NCBI GenBank assembly: GCA_963721175.1
Contig: CAVRIG010000014.1
Location: 328,315 to 392,314 of the forward strand
Source: Aliishimia sp963721175
GTDB lineage: Bacteria > Pseudomonadota > Alphaproteobacteria > Rhodobacterales > Rhodobacteraceae
DNA: 64,000 bases
Reading direction: 5' to 3'
Every line of letters starts with the position of its first letter. Within the stretch, counting starts at the first letter, position 1. Position numbers and translations under genes: made by a program. Below are positions 1-9,749 of this stretch, one piece after another. Under the pieces are notes generated by a model. The model made no database searches. It worked only from the letters and a program-made list of their open reading frames with translations, and had not been told where the DNA came from.

Positions 1-422
1 CGAATACGACATCCTCTGCGAGGAGGCGATGCTGTCGATCCGGATCGATTGCGTGGCGAACCCGCCCTGGGGATTCGACGGCGGGACATCGGGCGGCCGG
101 GGCAGCGCGACCGTCACCTCGCCGGACGGCGAGACGCGCACGCTCCGGCCCATTTCGGACGGCAACATCCTGCGGCGCGGCGACATCCTGCGGATCGAGA
201 CCGGGGGCGGCGGCGGGCATGGCCATCCCTTTGACCGGCCGGCCGAAGCGGTTCTTCGGGACGTGCTCGGCGGTTTCGTCAGCGCGGAAGCGGCCCAGCA
301 AAGCGTATGGCGTGATCGTCTCGGACGACGCCCTCGACATCGCTGCAACCATGCAGCGGCGCGCAGAACGCCCCGCCGTCAAACGGTTCCACCGGGAAAG
401 CTATGTCGATGAGCTTTCCTGA
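1..422 (+). pseudogene. hyuB: Hydantoinase B/oxoprolinase subunit, C-terminal end, frameshifted
   Basis: This is the C-terminal end of an N-methylhydantoinase B/5-oxoprolinase B subunit; the rest lies before the window. The reading frame that is open from base 2 shows the family's NPPWGFDGG and TGGGGGHGHPFDRP motifs and then VLRDVLGGFVSAEAA. Near base 299 the homologous reading moves to another frame (KAYGVIVSDDALDIAATMQ) and ends at a TGA at 420-422. Removing one C near base 299 would give a continuous AEAAQKAYGV. The stop overlaps the start of hyuA by 20 bases, as expected for subunits of one ATP-dependent hydantoinase. The frameshift may be a sequencing error. Confidence 0.85.
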
Positions 423-2451
423 CGCGCCCCTCGCCGTCGCCGTCGATATCGGCGGCACCTTCACGGATGTCGCCCTGTCGGACCCTTCATCGCAACGCGT
501 CTGGCGCGCCAAGACGCCAAGCCGGCCGGACGATCCGTCGGCGGCTTTCGTCACCGGGATCCGGCTCGCGCTCGAGGCGGCGGGACAGTCACCGCAAACG
601 CTGGCCCAGGTGCTGCACGGCACGACAGTCGCCACCAACATGATCCTGGAGGGCAAGGGCGCGAAGACGGCGCTGGTCACGACACGCGGGTTTCGCCACG
701 TCCTCACCATCGGTCGACAGGATATCCCGCGGTCGGCCAACCTCTATACATGGCGCAAGCCCGGACGCCCGGTTCCGCCCGAACGCGTGCATGAAGTCGA
801 CGAGCGGATCGGGCCGGGTGGAATCGTGCTGCGGCCGTTGGACGAGGCGAGCGTCCACGCCGTCGCCGACGCCTTGCGCGCGGCCGGCGTGGAGGCCGTG
901 GCGATCTGCCTTCTGCACGCCTTTGCCAACGATGCGCACGAGGCACGTGTGGCCGACATTCTCCGCGACTCTCTACCCGGTGTTGCTGTCACCGCGTCGT
1001 CGGATGTCCTGCCGGTCGTGCGAGAATTCGAGCGCTCCATGACCGTGGTGCTGAACGCGACCGTGATGCCGGGCATCAACACCTATGTCGGCCGGGTCGA
1101 GGAGCGTCTTCGGGATGAAGGCGTCACGGCACCGCTGCTTCTGATGCAGTCGAATGGCGGCGTTGCGAGCGCCCAGAAGATCCGCAAGGCGCCGGCCCTG
1201 ACCGCGCTCTCTGGACCGGCGGCCGGGGTTGTCGGTGCCTGCGCGGTCGCGGCCGAGGCCGGCATCGAGGACATCATCACCGTCGATATCGGGGGGACGA
1301 GTGCCGATATCAGCCTCGTCAAGGGCGGCCGGATCAACCTGACCGAACAGGGCAGCGTCGGTGGCTGGCCGCTGCCCCTGCCGATGGTCGACATGGTGAC
1401 CATCGGTGCCGGCGGCGGGTCCATCGCGCGGGTGACCGACGGCACGCTCGCCGTGGGTCCCGACAGCGCGGGCGCCGATCCCGGACCGGCGGCCTACGGT
1501 CAGGGCGGTCAGCGCCCGACGGTGACCGACGCGCATGTGGTCCTGGGCCATCTACCGCCGCAGCTTCTGGGCGGGCAGATGCAGCTCGATGTCGTGGCCG
1601 CGGCAGCCGCGGTGTCGCGGGGGGTCGCCGAACCGCTCGGACTGTCGCTCCACGATGCCGCGCGCGGGATCCTCGCGATCTCGAACAACGCGATGATCGG
1701 CGCGATCCGAGTCGTTTCCGTCGAGCGGGGGCATGATCCGCGCGATTTCACGCTGGTGCCTTTCGGCGGTGCCGGTCCACTGCACGGCACCGCCCTGGCG
1801 GACCTTCTGGGCATCCGGCGCGTGCTGATTGCGGAGGCGCCGGGCGTGCTCTGTGCCGACGGGCTGCTGCATGCCGACCTGCGCGCCACCTTCGCGCGAA
1901 CGCTTCCGGTTCCGACCTCCTTGCAAGATGCCGATACGGTGGCCTTGCGCGCCCGGCTGGAAACCGAGGCCCAGGACTGGTTCGACGCCGAACGGGTGCC
2001 GGAGGCGGCGCGTCGGATACAGCTGCGCGCGCTCCTCCGCTTTCTCGGGCAGGGGTCGGAGCTGGCCGTGCTCTGGCACGCTGACCCGGATCGCCTCGAA
2101 GAACGCTTCGCGGCCGAGCACGAGACGCTGTTCGGGTATCGTCAGGCAAGCCCGGTCGAAATCGTGGCGTTGCGTCTGGAGGCGCGGGCCGCCGCCCCCG
2201 ATCGCCCGCGGGGTCGTTCGGTCGCTCCTGACGGCTCCGTGCGCCAGATCGGAACCAGCCGGATGGTTCTACCGGACGGCGAACGCGATGTTCCCGTTCT
2301 GGACCGGACAACACTTGCGGCGGACGACACGGTGCAAGGGCCCGCTATCCTGTCGCAGCTCGACACCACGACACTCGTGCCGCCGGGCTGGCGCGCCACC
2401 GCCCTGCCCTCCGGAGCCCTTCTGATGACCCGCACGGGAGAAACGTCATGA
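403..2451 (+). CDS. hyuA: Hydantoinase/oxoprolinase A subunit (HyuA family)
   Basis: The 682-residue protein has the hallmarks of the ATP-using subunit of hydantoinases and 5-oxoprolinases. An N-terminal phosphate-binding DIGGTFTDVAL sits at about residues 16-26, and the central ATPase-like VDIGGTSADISLV and GAGGGSIARV motifs follow. The length fits the family (about 690). The enzyme would work with the upstream B subunit to hydrolyse a cyclic imide or lactam such as a hydantoin, N-methylhydantoin or 5-oxoproline; the substrate cannot be read from sequence. The start at 403 overlaps hyuB; an ATG at 409 is an alternative. The stop overlaps the downstream peptidase by ATGA, so the genes are translationally coupled. 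Confidence 0.93.
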   Translation: MSMSFPDAPLAVAVDIGGTFTDVALSDPSSQRVWRAKTPSRPDDPSAAFVTGIRLALEAAGQSPQTLAQVLHGTTVATNMILEGKGAKTALVTTRGFRHVLTIGRQDIPRSANLYTWRKPGRPVPPERVHEVDERIGPGGIVLRPLDEASVHAVADALRAAGVEAVAICLLHAFANDAHEARVADILRDSLPGVAVTASSDVLPVVREFERSMTVVLNATVMPGINTYVGRVEERLRDEGVTAPLLLMQSNGGVASAQKIRKAPALTALSGPAAGVVGACAVAAEAGIEDIITVDIGGTSADISLVKGGRINLTEQGSVGGWPLPLPMVDMVTIGAGGGSIARVTDGTLAVGPDSAGADPGPAAYGQGGQRPTVTDAHVVLGHLPPQLLGGQMQLDVVAAAAAVSRGVAEPLGLSLHDAARGILAISNNAMIGAIRVVSVERGHDPRDFTLVPFGGAGPLHGTALADLLGIRRVLIAEAPGVLCADGLLHADLRATFARTLPVPTSLQDADTVALRARLETEAQDWFDAERVPEAARRIQLRALLRFLGQGSELAVLWHADPDRLEERFAAEHETLFGYRQASPVEIVALRLEARAAAPDRPRGRSVAPDGSVRQIGTSRMVLPDGERDVPVLDRTTLAADDTVQGPAILSQLDTTTLVPPGWRATALPSGALLMTRTGETS

Positions 2452-3818
2452 CCCATCCGAACCTCGCCGCCGTCTTCGACCGGATCGACGCCGAGCGCGA
2501 GAGCTACCTCGCGCGTCTGCTGGACTATGTGCGGCACCCCAGCATCAGCGCGCAGAACATCGGGATCCGCGAGGTCGCGGGCCTCCTCGTGGATCACATG
2601 AACGGCCTCGGGCTTGCGGCGGAGCTGGTGGAGACGGAGGGATACCCCTTCGTGCTCGGACGGATGATCGCGGACCCGGGGAAACCCACCGTCCTTCTTT
2701 ACGGTCACTACGACGTGCAGCCTCCGGAGCCGCTCGAGGCATGGGTGAGCCCGCCCTTCGAGCCGACGATCCGGGACGGCCGGATCTATGCCCGCGGCGT
2801 CGGCGACAACAAGGGCCAGCATTTCGCGCAGCTTCTCGCCATCGAGACGCATCTCGCGGTGCACGGGGAGCTTCCCTGTAACGTGATCGTCCTCTTGGAG
2901 GGCGAGGAGGAGATCGGCAGCCCCCAGATCGCGCAATTCGTCAAAACCCATGCCGACCGGCTCGCCGCGGATTTCGTCGTGACCGCGGACGGGCCGCTCC
3001 ACCCCTCGGGGGCGCCCACGATGGTCTGCGGGGTGCGGGGGATGGTCAATTTCGATCTGAAGGTCCGCACCTCGAACACCGACACGCATTCCGGCAATTT
3101 CGGCGGCGTGATGCCGAATGCGATCTGGTCCCTCGTGCATCTGCTCGCGACAATGAAGCGGCCGGACGGCACGATCACCATCGACGGTCTGACCGATCCC
3201 GTCACGCCCGTCGGTGAAGATGAACGTGCCGCCGCCGCAGCGCTTCCCGTGGATATCGACGCGGTGACGGCGAAGCTCGGTATGCGTCGCCTGGATACGC
3301 CAGAAGACCGCCCCTTCTACGACCGACTGATGTTCCATCCCACGCTCACGATCAATGGCCTGCATGGCGGATATGGCGGCGACGGCTCCAAGACCGTGTT
3401 GCCGGCCGAAGCGGTCGCCAAATGCGACATCCGGCTGGTCGAGGCGATGACGCCCGCGCAAACCATGGACTGTGTGCGGGCGCATGTGGCGCGACACGCG
3501 CCAGAGGTCGAAGTGATCGAACGCGGCGGGATGCTGCCGTCGAAGACGCCGCTGTCATCGCCGTTCCGCGTGGTTGTGGAGCGGGCCTTGGAAGCTGCCC
3601 ATGGTCGGCCACCGCTGCTCTACCCGGTCGTGGGCGGCTCCCTGCCGGATTACGTCTTCACCAAGATCCTCGAGGTTCCGGCCTTCGTCACCCCTTATGC
3701 CAACGCGGACGAAGCCAATCACGCACCGAACGAGAACCTGGAGGTCGACTGCTTTTTCAACGGGATCCGAAGTGGCGCCGCATTGCTGCACGAGGTCGGC
3801 CAGATGCCCCGGACGTGA
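2448..3818 (+). CDS. M20 family metallopeptidase (dipeptidase/amidohydrolase)
   Basis: This is a 456-residue M20/M25/M40 zinc hydrolase. The metal-ligand motifs are visible: LLYGHYDVQPPEP (His, about residue 85-95), GVGDNKGQ (bridging Asp), LEGEEEIGSP (catalytic Glu and ligand Glu) and a late NHAPNENL (His). The dimerisation-domain DTHSGNFGG motif lies in the middle. There is no signal peptide, so it is cytoplasmic. It overlaps hyuA by four bases (ATGA). Next to a hydantoinase, it plausibly hydrolyses the N-carbamoyl or peptide-like product; this is inferred from context. The dipeptidase-like subfamily is clear, the substrate is not. Confidence 0.9.
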   Translation: MTHPNLAAVFDRIDAERESYLARLLDYVRHPSISAQNIGIREVAGLLVDHMNGLGLAAELVETEGYPFVLGRMIADPGKPTVLLYGHYDVQPPEPLEAWVSPPFEPTIRDGRIYARGVGDNKGQHFAQLLAIETHLAVHGELPCNVIVLLEGEEEIGSPQIAQFVKTHADRLAADFVVTADGPLHPSGAPTMVCGVRGMVNFDLKVRTSNTDTHSGNFGGVMPNAIWSLVHLLATMKRPDGTITIDGLTDPVTPVGEDERAAAAALPVDIDAVTAKLGMRRLDTPEDRPFYDRLMFHPTLTINGLHGGYGGDGSKTVLPAEAVAKCDIRLVEAMTPAQTMDCVRAHVARHAPEVEVIERGGMLPSKTPLSSPFRVVVERALEAAHGRPPLLYPVVGGSLPDYVFTKILEVPAFVTPYANADEANHAPNENLEVDCFFNGIRSGAALLHEVGQMPRT

Positions 3819-3993
3819 GTTCAGCCGTGTAACATCGGACGTATCGACGCGGCGAGGATTGGGCCACGGCCCTTACAAGGCCGGCGATGGCTTTTCATCA
3901 AAACAACAGTCTTATTGCGACCGGGCGCCGGCGGGCTATAGTCGATCTTCACGCGAACCCGCGCAATCCAGGGCAACGAGGGGACAGCCGCAC

Positions 3994-5538
3994 ATGCAGG
4001 ACACCATTCAGAAACTCATCGCCGGACACGCGGGCGACGCCAATGCCATCGGTGCACCGGACCGCGCGTGGTTAACCTATGGCGGGCTGCGGGAGCTTTC
4101 GGCCAGCGTCGCGGCCGCCCTGCACGGGGCGGGGGTCGGCAGGGGCGACCGGGTGGCGATCGTCCTGCCGAACGGTCCCGAAATGGCTGCAGCCTTCGTC
4201 ACCGTGGCGCAAGCCGCAGTGACCGCGCCGCTCAATCCTGCCTACCGCGAGGATGAAGTCCGGTTCTATCTCGAAGATCTGAAGGCCAAGGCGATCCTGT
4301 TGAAGGCCGGCGACGACGGACCGGCGGCGAAAGCGGCCACGGATCTCGGCGTGTCGATCCTCCGCCTCTACGTCGACGAGACCGCGCCCGCCGGGAGCTT
4401 CACCCTGAGCGCGGACGGTGACAAGGCCGGCACGGCGGACGACAGCGCACCGGAGGCCGGAGACGTCGCCCTGATCCTGCACACCTCCGGCACCACATCG
4501 CGGCCGAAGATCGTCCCGCTCCTGCAGTCGAACGTGGCGGCGTCGGCCCACCATATCTCGGCCTCGCTGGACCTGACCGCGTCCGACCGATGTCTCAACG
4601 TCATGCCGCTCTTTCACATCCACGGGCTGATCGCGGCGGTGCTCTCGTCGCTGGCTTCGGGCGGGCAGATCTGGTGCGCGCCCGGGTTCGACGGGCTGAA
4701 GTTCTACGGCTGGCTGCGCGATGCGGATCCGACATGGTTCACGGCCGTCCCGACCATGCACCAGGCGATCCTCGCCCGCGCCGCTCGCAACACCGAGATC
4801 ATCGAAGGCGCGCGGCTGCGGTTCTTGCGCTCCTCCTCCGCGTCGCTGCCCGGTCCGGTAATGACCCGGCTGGCCGAGACCTTCGGCGCCCCGGTGATCG
4901 AAGGCTACGGCATGACCGAAGCGGCGCACCAGATGTGCTCCAACCCGCTGGCACAGGGGGCGCAGAAGCCGGGCGCGGTGGGTGTGCCTGCGGGGCCCGA
5001 AGTGCGCATCGCCGACGAGGCGGAGGCGCATCTGCTGCCCAATGATGCGACCGGTGAGGTGGTGATCTCCGGCCCCAACGTCACGCCGGGCTACGAGAGC
5101 AACCCGGACGCCAACGCCAAGAACTTCTTCGAGGCGGACGGCAAGCGCTGGTTCCGCACCGGCGACCAGGGCACGTTCGACGGGGACGGATACCTCATGC
5201 TGACCGGCCGGCTGAAGGAAATCATCAATCGCGGCGGCGAGAAGGTGAGCCCGCTCGAGGTCGATGGGGTCCTCTCCGACCACCCGGCGGTCGCGCAGGC
5301 CGTCACCTTTGCCTTGCCGCATCCGAAGCTGGGAGAGGAGGTGGCCGCGGCCATCGTCCTGAACGAAGGGGCCGAGGCCGACGAGGCGGAAATCCGCAAA
5401 TTCGCGCGCGAGCGGTTGGCCGATTTCAAGGTGCCGCGCAAGGTGGTGATCCTCGACGAGATCCCGAAGGGCGCCACCGGCAAGCTTCAACGGATCGGCC
5501 TGGCCGACAAGCTGGGCCTGGTGAGCGAGGCCAGCTGA
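3994..5538 (+). CDS. AMP-dependent acyl-CoA synthetase, oxalate-CoA ligase (AAE3/Pcs60)-like
   Basis: The 514-residue enzyme belongs to the adenylate-forming superfamily. It has the P-loop-like ILHTSGTTSRPKIVPL at about residues 165-180, the A5 motif YGMTEAAHQMCSNPL, the A7 WFRTGDQG and the A10 PKGATGKLQR lysine. The EAAHQMxSNPL form of A5 and HTSGTTSRPK are typical of plant AAE3 and yeast Pcs60, which activate oxalate to oxalyl-CoA. That substrate is inferred from family resemblance and could instead be another short carboxylate. The ATG at 3994 is chosen because the protein starts there as in homologues; the frame is open upstream but does not look coding. The stop overlaps the next start (TGATG). 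Confidence 0.85.
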   Translation: MQDTIQKLIAGHAGDANAIGAPDRAWLTYGGLRELSASVAAALHGAGVGRGDRVAIVLPNGPEMAAAFVTVAQAAVTAPLNPAYREDEVRFYLEDLKAKAILLKAGDDGPAAKAATDLGVSILRLYVDETAPAGSFTLSADGDKAGTADDSAPEAGDVALILHTSGTTSRPKIVPLLQSNVAASAHHISASLDLTASDRCLNVMPLFHIHGLIAAVLSSLASGGQIWCAPGFDGLKFYGWLRDADPTWFTAVPTMHQAILARAARNTEIIEGARLRFLRSSSASLPGPVMTRLAETFGAPVIEGYGMTEAAHQMCSNPLAQGAQKPGAVGVPAGPEVRIADEAEAHLLPNDATGEVVISGPNVTPGYESNPDANAKNFFEADGKRWFRTGDQGTFDGDGYLMLTGRLKEIINRGGEKVSPLEVDGVLSDHPAVAQAVTFALPHPKLGEEVAAAIVLNEGAEADEAEIRKFARERLADFKVPRKVVILDEIPKGATGKLQRIGLADKLGLVSEAS

Positions 5539-6515
5539 TGAAGATCTGCATCTTCGGCGCCGGTGCGATCGGCGGCTACATGGGCGCGAAGCTGGCACAG
5601 GCCGGTGCGGAGGTCAGCCTTGTCGCGCGCGGGCCGCACCTGGCGGCGATGCGCGACAAGGGGCTGACGCTGATCGAGGACGGCGAGACCGCGACCGTCC
5701 CAGTGACCGTGTCCGAAGACCCGGCGGCACTGGGTCCGCAGGATTATGTGATCATCACCCTCAAGGCGCATTCCGTGCCCCCGGTGGTGGACAAGATTCA
5801 GCCGCTGATCGGGCCGGAGACGACCATCGTGTCGGGCGTGAACGGTGTTCCGTGGTGGTATTTCCACAAGATCGGCGGTGATCTGGAGGGCACGCGGCTG
5901 GCATCCGTCGATCCCGGCGACGCGCAGTGGAACGGCTTCGGCCCGGAACGGGTGCTGGGCTGCGTGGTCTATCCCGCGGCGGAGGTGAGCGAACCGGGAA
6001 CCGTCAAGCATATCGAGGGCAACCGCTTTTCGCTGGGAGAGCCGGATGGCTCGAAATCGGAGCGCGCGCTGGCGCTGTCGAAGGCGCTGAGCGCCGCCGG
6101 GCTGAAGGCGCCGGTCCGTCCCAAGCTGCGCGACGAGATCTGGGTGAAGCTCTGGGGCAACCTGTCGTTCAACCCGATCTCCGCGCTCACCCACGCGACG
6201 CTGGACGTGCTCTGCACCGATCCCGGCACACGCGAGGTTGCGCGCAACATGATGCTCGAGGCGCAAGAGGTCGCTGAAAAGCTGGGCGTCAAGTTCCCCA
6301 TCGACGTCGACCGCCGGATCCAGGGCGGCGCGGATGTGGGCGCGCACCGCACCTCCATGCTGCAGGATCTCGACGCTGGACGTCCGATGGAGATCGACGC
6401 GCTGGTGGGCTCGGTCCAGGAACTCGGCCGGGTGACGGAGACGCCTACGCCGACGATCGACACGGTTCTGGCGCTCGTGCAGCTTCGGGGGCGTACGGCG
6501 GGACTTTACTCCTAA
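5538..6515 (+). CDS. 2-dehydropantoate 2-reductase family NADPH-dependent reductase
   Basis: The 325-residue protein starts with the Rossmann motif CIFGAGAIGGYMGAKLA and carries the ketopantoate-reductase catalytic lysine region EIWVKLWGNLSFNP and the C-terminal SMLQDLDAGRPMEIDALVG motif. Family members reduce 2-ketopantoate to pantoate for CoA synthesis. Paralogues in catabolic operons often act on other 2-keto or 2-hydroxy acids. It is co-transcribed with the acyl-CoA synthetase (one-base stop/start overlap), so a role in that catabolic pathway is as likely as pantothenate synthesis. The gene converges on tctA with about 20 bases between them. Confidence 0.88.
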   Translation: MKICIFGAGAIGGYMGAKLAQAGAEVSLVARGPHLAAMRDKGLTLIEDGETATVPVTVSEDPAALGPQDYVIITLKAHSVPPVVDKIQPLIGPETTIVSGVNGVPWWYFHKIGGDLEGTRLASVDPGDAQWNGFGPERVLGCVVYPAAEVSEPGTVKHIEGNRFSLGEPDGSKSERALALSKALSAAGLKAPVRPKLRDEIWVKLWGNLSFNPISALTHATLDVLCTDPGTREVARNMMLEAQEVAEKLGVKFPIDVDRRIQGGADVGAHRTSMLQDLDAGRPMEIDALVGSVQELGRVTETPTPTIDTVLALVQLRGRTAGLYS

Positions 6516-6534
6516 CGCCGGGCGGCGACCTGCG

Positions 6535-8058
6535 TCAGCGCGCCTGTTCCTGCCCCGCCTTGCCGCCGCGACGCCGCAGCACCTTCACCAGCGGCAGGAA
6601 GATCAGGATCAGCGCGATGATCGTGATCGGCGCGGCGATGGGCCGGGTGAAGAAGATCGACGGATCGCCCGAGGACAGGAGCAGCGATTGCCGCAACGTC
6701 GGTTCGGCGATCGGTCCGAGCACGATCGCCAGCACGGCCGGCGCGAGCGGGTAGTCGAACTTCCGCAGGAAGAAGGCGCCGAGGCCGAAGATCACCATCA
6801 GCCACACGTCGAACATGTCCCGTGTCGCCGCATATCCACCGGCGATCGACAGGACGAAGATCATCGGCGCCAGGATGGTGAAGGGCATCCGCAGCATCCA
6901 GATGAAGAGCGGGATGAAGGCGATGTTGATCAGCACGGCCGCGACGTTCGAGATGTAGAACGACCCGATCAGACCCCAGACGAACTCGGTCTCGTCGATG
7001 AAGAGGCGCGGTCCGGGCACGAGCCCCCAAATTACCATCCCGCCCAGAAGGATGGCGGTCGTGGGCGAGCCGGGAATGCCCAGCGTCAGCATCGGCAGCA
7101 TCGCCCCGGTGGAGGCGGAATTGTTGGCGGCCTCGGGTGCCGCGACTCCGTCGGGCGTGCCCTTGCCGAACTCCTCGGGCCGGCGCGAGACCATCTTGGC
7201 GACGCCATAGGACATCAGCGAACCGGGCGTCGCGCCCGCCGCCGGCAGCACGCCGACGAAGAAGCCGAGGAACGACCCGATGGTCGTGCCCTTCCAGCCC
7301 CGCGCCGTGGCTTCGCGCGCGTCGGACGCGAGGCCCTTGAGCGTCATCTTCGGCGTGGTCGTCGTGACCTCGCCGCGGGTCTGCTCGATGGTCCAGAGCA
7401 TCTCTCCGATGCCGTAGACACCGATGGCGAGCACCAGGAAGCCGATCCCCCGCAGGAACCCGTTGATGTCGAAGAGCACCAGCCGCGGCGCGCCGGAAAT
7501 CTGGTCGAACCCGATGGCGCCCAGCACCAGCCCGAAGCAGATGGAGAAGATCGTCTTCGGGATATCGTCGCCGCCGAGCCCGACGAAGGTCGCGAACGCC
7601 AGGAGCATCAGCGCGAATATCTCCGGCGGGCCGAAGGACAGCGCGACCGTGGCGAGGAGCGGTGCAAAGAGCGTGAACAGCACGTTTGCCACGGTTCCCC
7701 CGACGAAGGACGCCAGCGCCGCCGTGACCAGCGCAAGGCTCGCGCGGCCCTGCAGGGCCAGCGGGCGGCCGTCGAAAGTGGTGGCGACGGCGGTCGAGGC
7801 GCCAGGGATGCCGAGCGTGATCGAGGAGATCGCCCCACCGTACATCGCGCCGTAATAGATCGCGGCGAGGAAGATGATCGCCCCGCTGGGCGGCACCAGA
7901 AAGGTGACCGGCAGCAGGATCGCGACGCCGTTCACCGACCCCAGGCCGGGCATCGCGCCGATGAAGAGGCCGACCGACACCCCGATCAGGATCAGCATCA
8001 GGTTCAGCGGCTGCAGCGCCAGCAGCATTCCATCGGCAAGAAGAGTGAAGATGTCCAT
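6535..8058 (-). CDS. tctA: Tripartite tricarboxylate transporter large permease TctA
   Basis: This is a 507-residue multi-pass membrane protein of the TctA family, the large permease of a tripartite tricarboxylate transporter. The N-terminal PLNLMLILIGVSVGLFIGAMPG, written here as one typical hydrophobic start, and the internal repeat GVLPAAGATPGSLMSYG are family signatures. About ten to twelve hydrophobic segments are seen. The length is normal. It follows tctB by 36 bases and forms a tctC-tctB-tctA operon. The transporter would import a carboxylate using an ion gradient; which one is unknown. Confidence 0.95.
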   Translation of the reverse strand: MDIFTLLADGMLLALQPLNLMLILIGVSVGLFIGAMPGLGSVNGVAILLPVTFLVPPSGAIIFLAAIYYGAMYGGAISSITLGIPGASTAVATTFDGRPLALQGRASLALVTAALASFVGGTVANVLFTLFAPLLATVALSFGPPEIFALMLLAFATFVGLGGDDIPKTIFSICFGLVLGAIGFDQISGAPRLVLFDINGFLRGIGFLVLAIGVYGIGEMLWTIEQTRGEVTTTTPKMTLKGLASDAREATARGWKGTTIGSFLGFFVGVLPAAGATPGSLMSYGVAKMVSRRPEEFGKGTPDGVAAPEAANNSASTGAMLPMLTLGIPGSPTTAILLGGMVIWGLVPGPRLFIDETEFVWGLIGSFYISNVAAVLINIAFIPLFIWMLRMPFTILAPMIFVLSIAGGYAATRDMFDVWLMVIFGLGAFFLRKFDYPLAPAVLAIVLGPIAEPTLRQSLLLSSGDPSIFFTRPIAAPITIIALILIFLPLVKVLRRRGGKAGQEQAR

Positions 8059-8094
8059 GGTCGGCGGAGCTTTCGGTGTGGTGCCGGGCGCGGC

Positions 8095-8598
8095 TCAGTA
8101 GATGATTTCGTAGAGGATATCGAAGACGGGATCCATGAACGGCATGCCCGATGGCATCGTGATCTGCATCGCCCCTTCGAAGAAGAAGAAGAGCGCGAAC
8201 GGCGTGATCAGCGAGATCGGCAGGCACAGGCGCCACGAGTGCCGGCCGAGGTACCGCGTGTAGTAAAGCAGGAATATTCCGACCGCGCCGTACATCGAGA
8301 CCACGTTGACGAGTGCCACGAACCCGATGATGCCGCCGCCCACCAGGATCAGCATGCGCCGTCCGTAGGAATCGAGCAGAGGCTCCTCCGATCGCGACGG
8401 CGGGCTGGTCCGTCGCCACCAGTTGAACGCGATCATCCCGCAGCAGCCGAGCATGATCGCCGACAGCCAGAACGGCCAGGCGCCGCCGCCTGGCCCCTTT
8501 CCCGAAATGTATCCGATCGGCAGTTCCGTGCTCTTCCACATCAGGTACATGGAGAGCAGTGCCAGAACGCCCGCTGTCGCGATCTCGCCGTTTCGCAT
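8095..8598 (-). CDS. tctB: Tripartite tricarboxylate transporter small permease TctB
   Basis: The 167-residue protein has four predicted hydrophobic helices, beginning near residues 5-22, and the TctB-type GGGAWPFWLSAIMLGCCG segment after the first loop. It is the small membrane subunit that pairs with TctA. It lies between tctC (46 bases upstream) and tctA (36 bases downstream) on the same strand. Sequence conservation in this family is low, so the call rests on the topology, the length and the position. Confidence 0.9.
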   Translation of the reverse strand: MRNGEIATAGVLALLSMYLMWKSTELPIGYISGKGPGGGAWPFWLSAIMLGCCGMIAFNWWRRTSPPSRSEEPLLDSYGRRMLILVGGGIIGFVALVNVVSMYGAVGIFLLYYTRYLGRHSWRLCLPISLITPFALFFFFEGAMQITMPSGMPFMDPVFDILYEIIY

Positions 8599-8644
8599 TC
8601 CGGCCTTACCCCGTTCCGAAAGTCCCGATCAGGTTTCGCCGGCC

Positions 8645-9617
8645 TCAGCCGTCCAGTTTCTCGAGCAGTTGCTTGTGATTATCGACCTGCAGCTTCCAAT
8701 AGTCACGCTGCTCGTCCGCGTCCATCCAAAGGGGCGACAGGCTCTCGGAGGTCAGGTAGCCCTGCCACTCGTCGCTCTCATAGACTTGGGTGAAGAGATC
8801 GCGATAGTAGGCTGCCGCTTCCTCAGACATTCCCGGTGCGCCCACGACCGCACGCTGGTTGTAGTAGGAGAAGTCGTGGCCCGCCTCCTTCATCGTCGGG
8901 ACGTCCGGGTAGGCCGGAAGGCGTTCGTCGGAGAATGCGAGGAGCGGCACGAAGTCGCCCGCCTCGTAGAACCCCTTGGCTTCCGCCGGATTGTTCACCG
9001 TCGCCATGATCTGCTTGCCCGCGAGATCCTTGGCCACGGCACCGCCGCCGTCATATGGGATGTACTTGATGTCGAGCCCGTAGGCGCCGGACATGAAGGC
9101 GATCACGATCGAAATCCTCCTGGCCCGCGCCGGTGCCGCCCATGACGAATTCGCCGTCCATCGATTTCACCTTCTCGACGAAGCCGTCGAAGTCGGTGAT
9201 GCCGGAATCCTTGTGTACCCAGAGCACGAACGGGTCGACCCCCATCATCGCGATCGGCGTGAACGTCTGTACGTCGATGCCGAGGTTGCTCTGCCGCAGC
9301 GGCGTGGTGAAGAACGAGTTCAGCGTCACGAGGATCGTGTGATCCGGATCGCTGGCGTTGCTGACCTGAATCAGCGCCTCTGCGCCGGATCCGCCGCCCT
9401 TGTTGTTCGGCACCAGCGGGCGGCTGGTCAGGTCCTTTTTCTCGGTCACCGACTGGATGAACCGCGCGATCTGGTCGGCACCTCCGCCGGGGCCGGCCAT
9501 GATGACGAAGTCGATCGGCTTTCTGGGCTCCCAGTCCTGCGCCAGCACCGAGAACGGCGCGGCGGCGATCAGGCCTGCAGTTGCCAATGCCATCAAGGAA
9601 CGTTTGGTTATCGACAT
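8645..9617 (-). pseudogene. tctC: Tripartite tricarboxylate transporter substrate-binding protein TctC (frameshifted)
   Basis: This is a periplasmic binding protein of the TctC/Bug family. The signal peptide is MSITKRSLMALATAGLIAAA followed by PFSVLAQ; the mature start RKPIDFVIMAGPGGGADQIAR is typical. The frame breaks near 9112-9120: the N-terminal part ends GGTGAGQED, and the rest resumes in another frame as IAFMSGAYGLDIKYIPYDGGG and runs to the normal C-terminus LLEKLDG. Deleting one base of the AAA at 9112-9114 (TTT on the coding strand) restores GQEDSIVIAFMSG. This is a homopolymer-type indel, so a sequencing error is likely. It would capture the carboxylate for TctAB. Confidence 0.88.
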
Positions 9618-9749
9618 AGAATTCCCCCTCTTTCCAAGCTGCGCGCCATGGTCGCCACTTCATCGTGATCGTTGCGCGTCAAGTCCGTTGGAATTATCTT
9701 ACGAAAAGCTGGTTTCAAGAGAAATTTTGTTTCGGCGCCGATTTTTGCC

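Noticed and set aside
6512..8793. Long open frames opposite and overlapping tctA and tctB (up to about 700 codons).
   Set aside because: They are Arg/Glu/His-rich mirrors of high-GC coding sequence, with no family motif, and fully overlap well-supported Tct genes.
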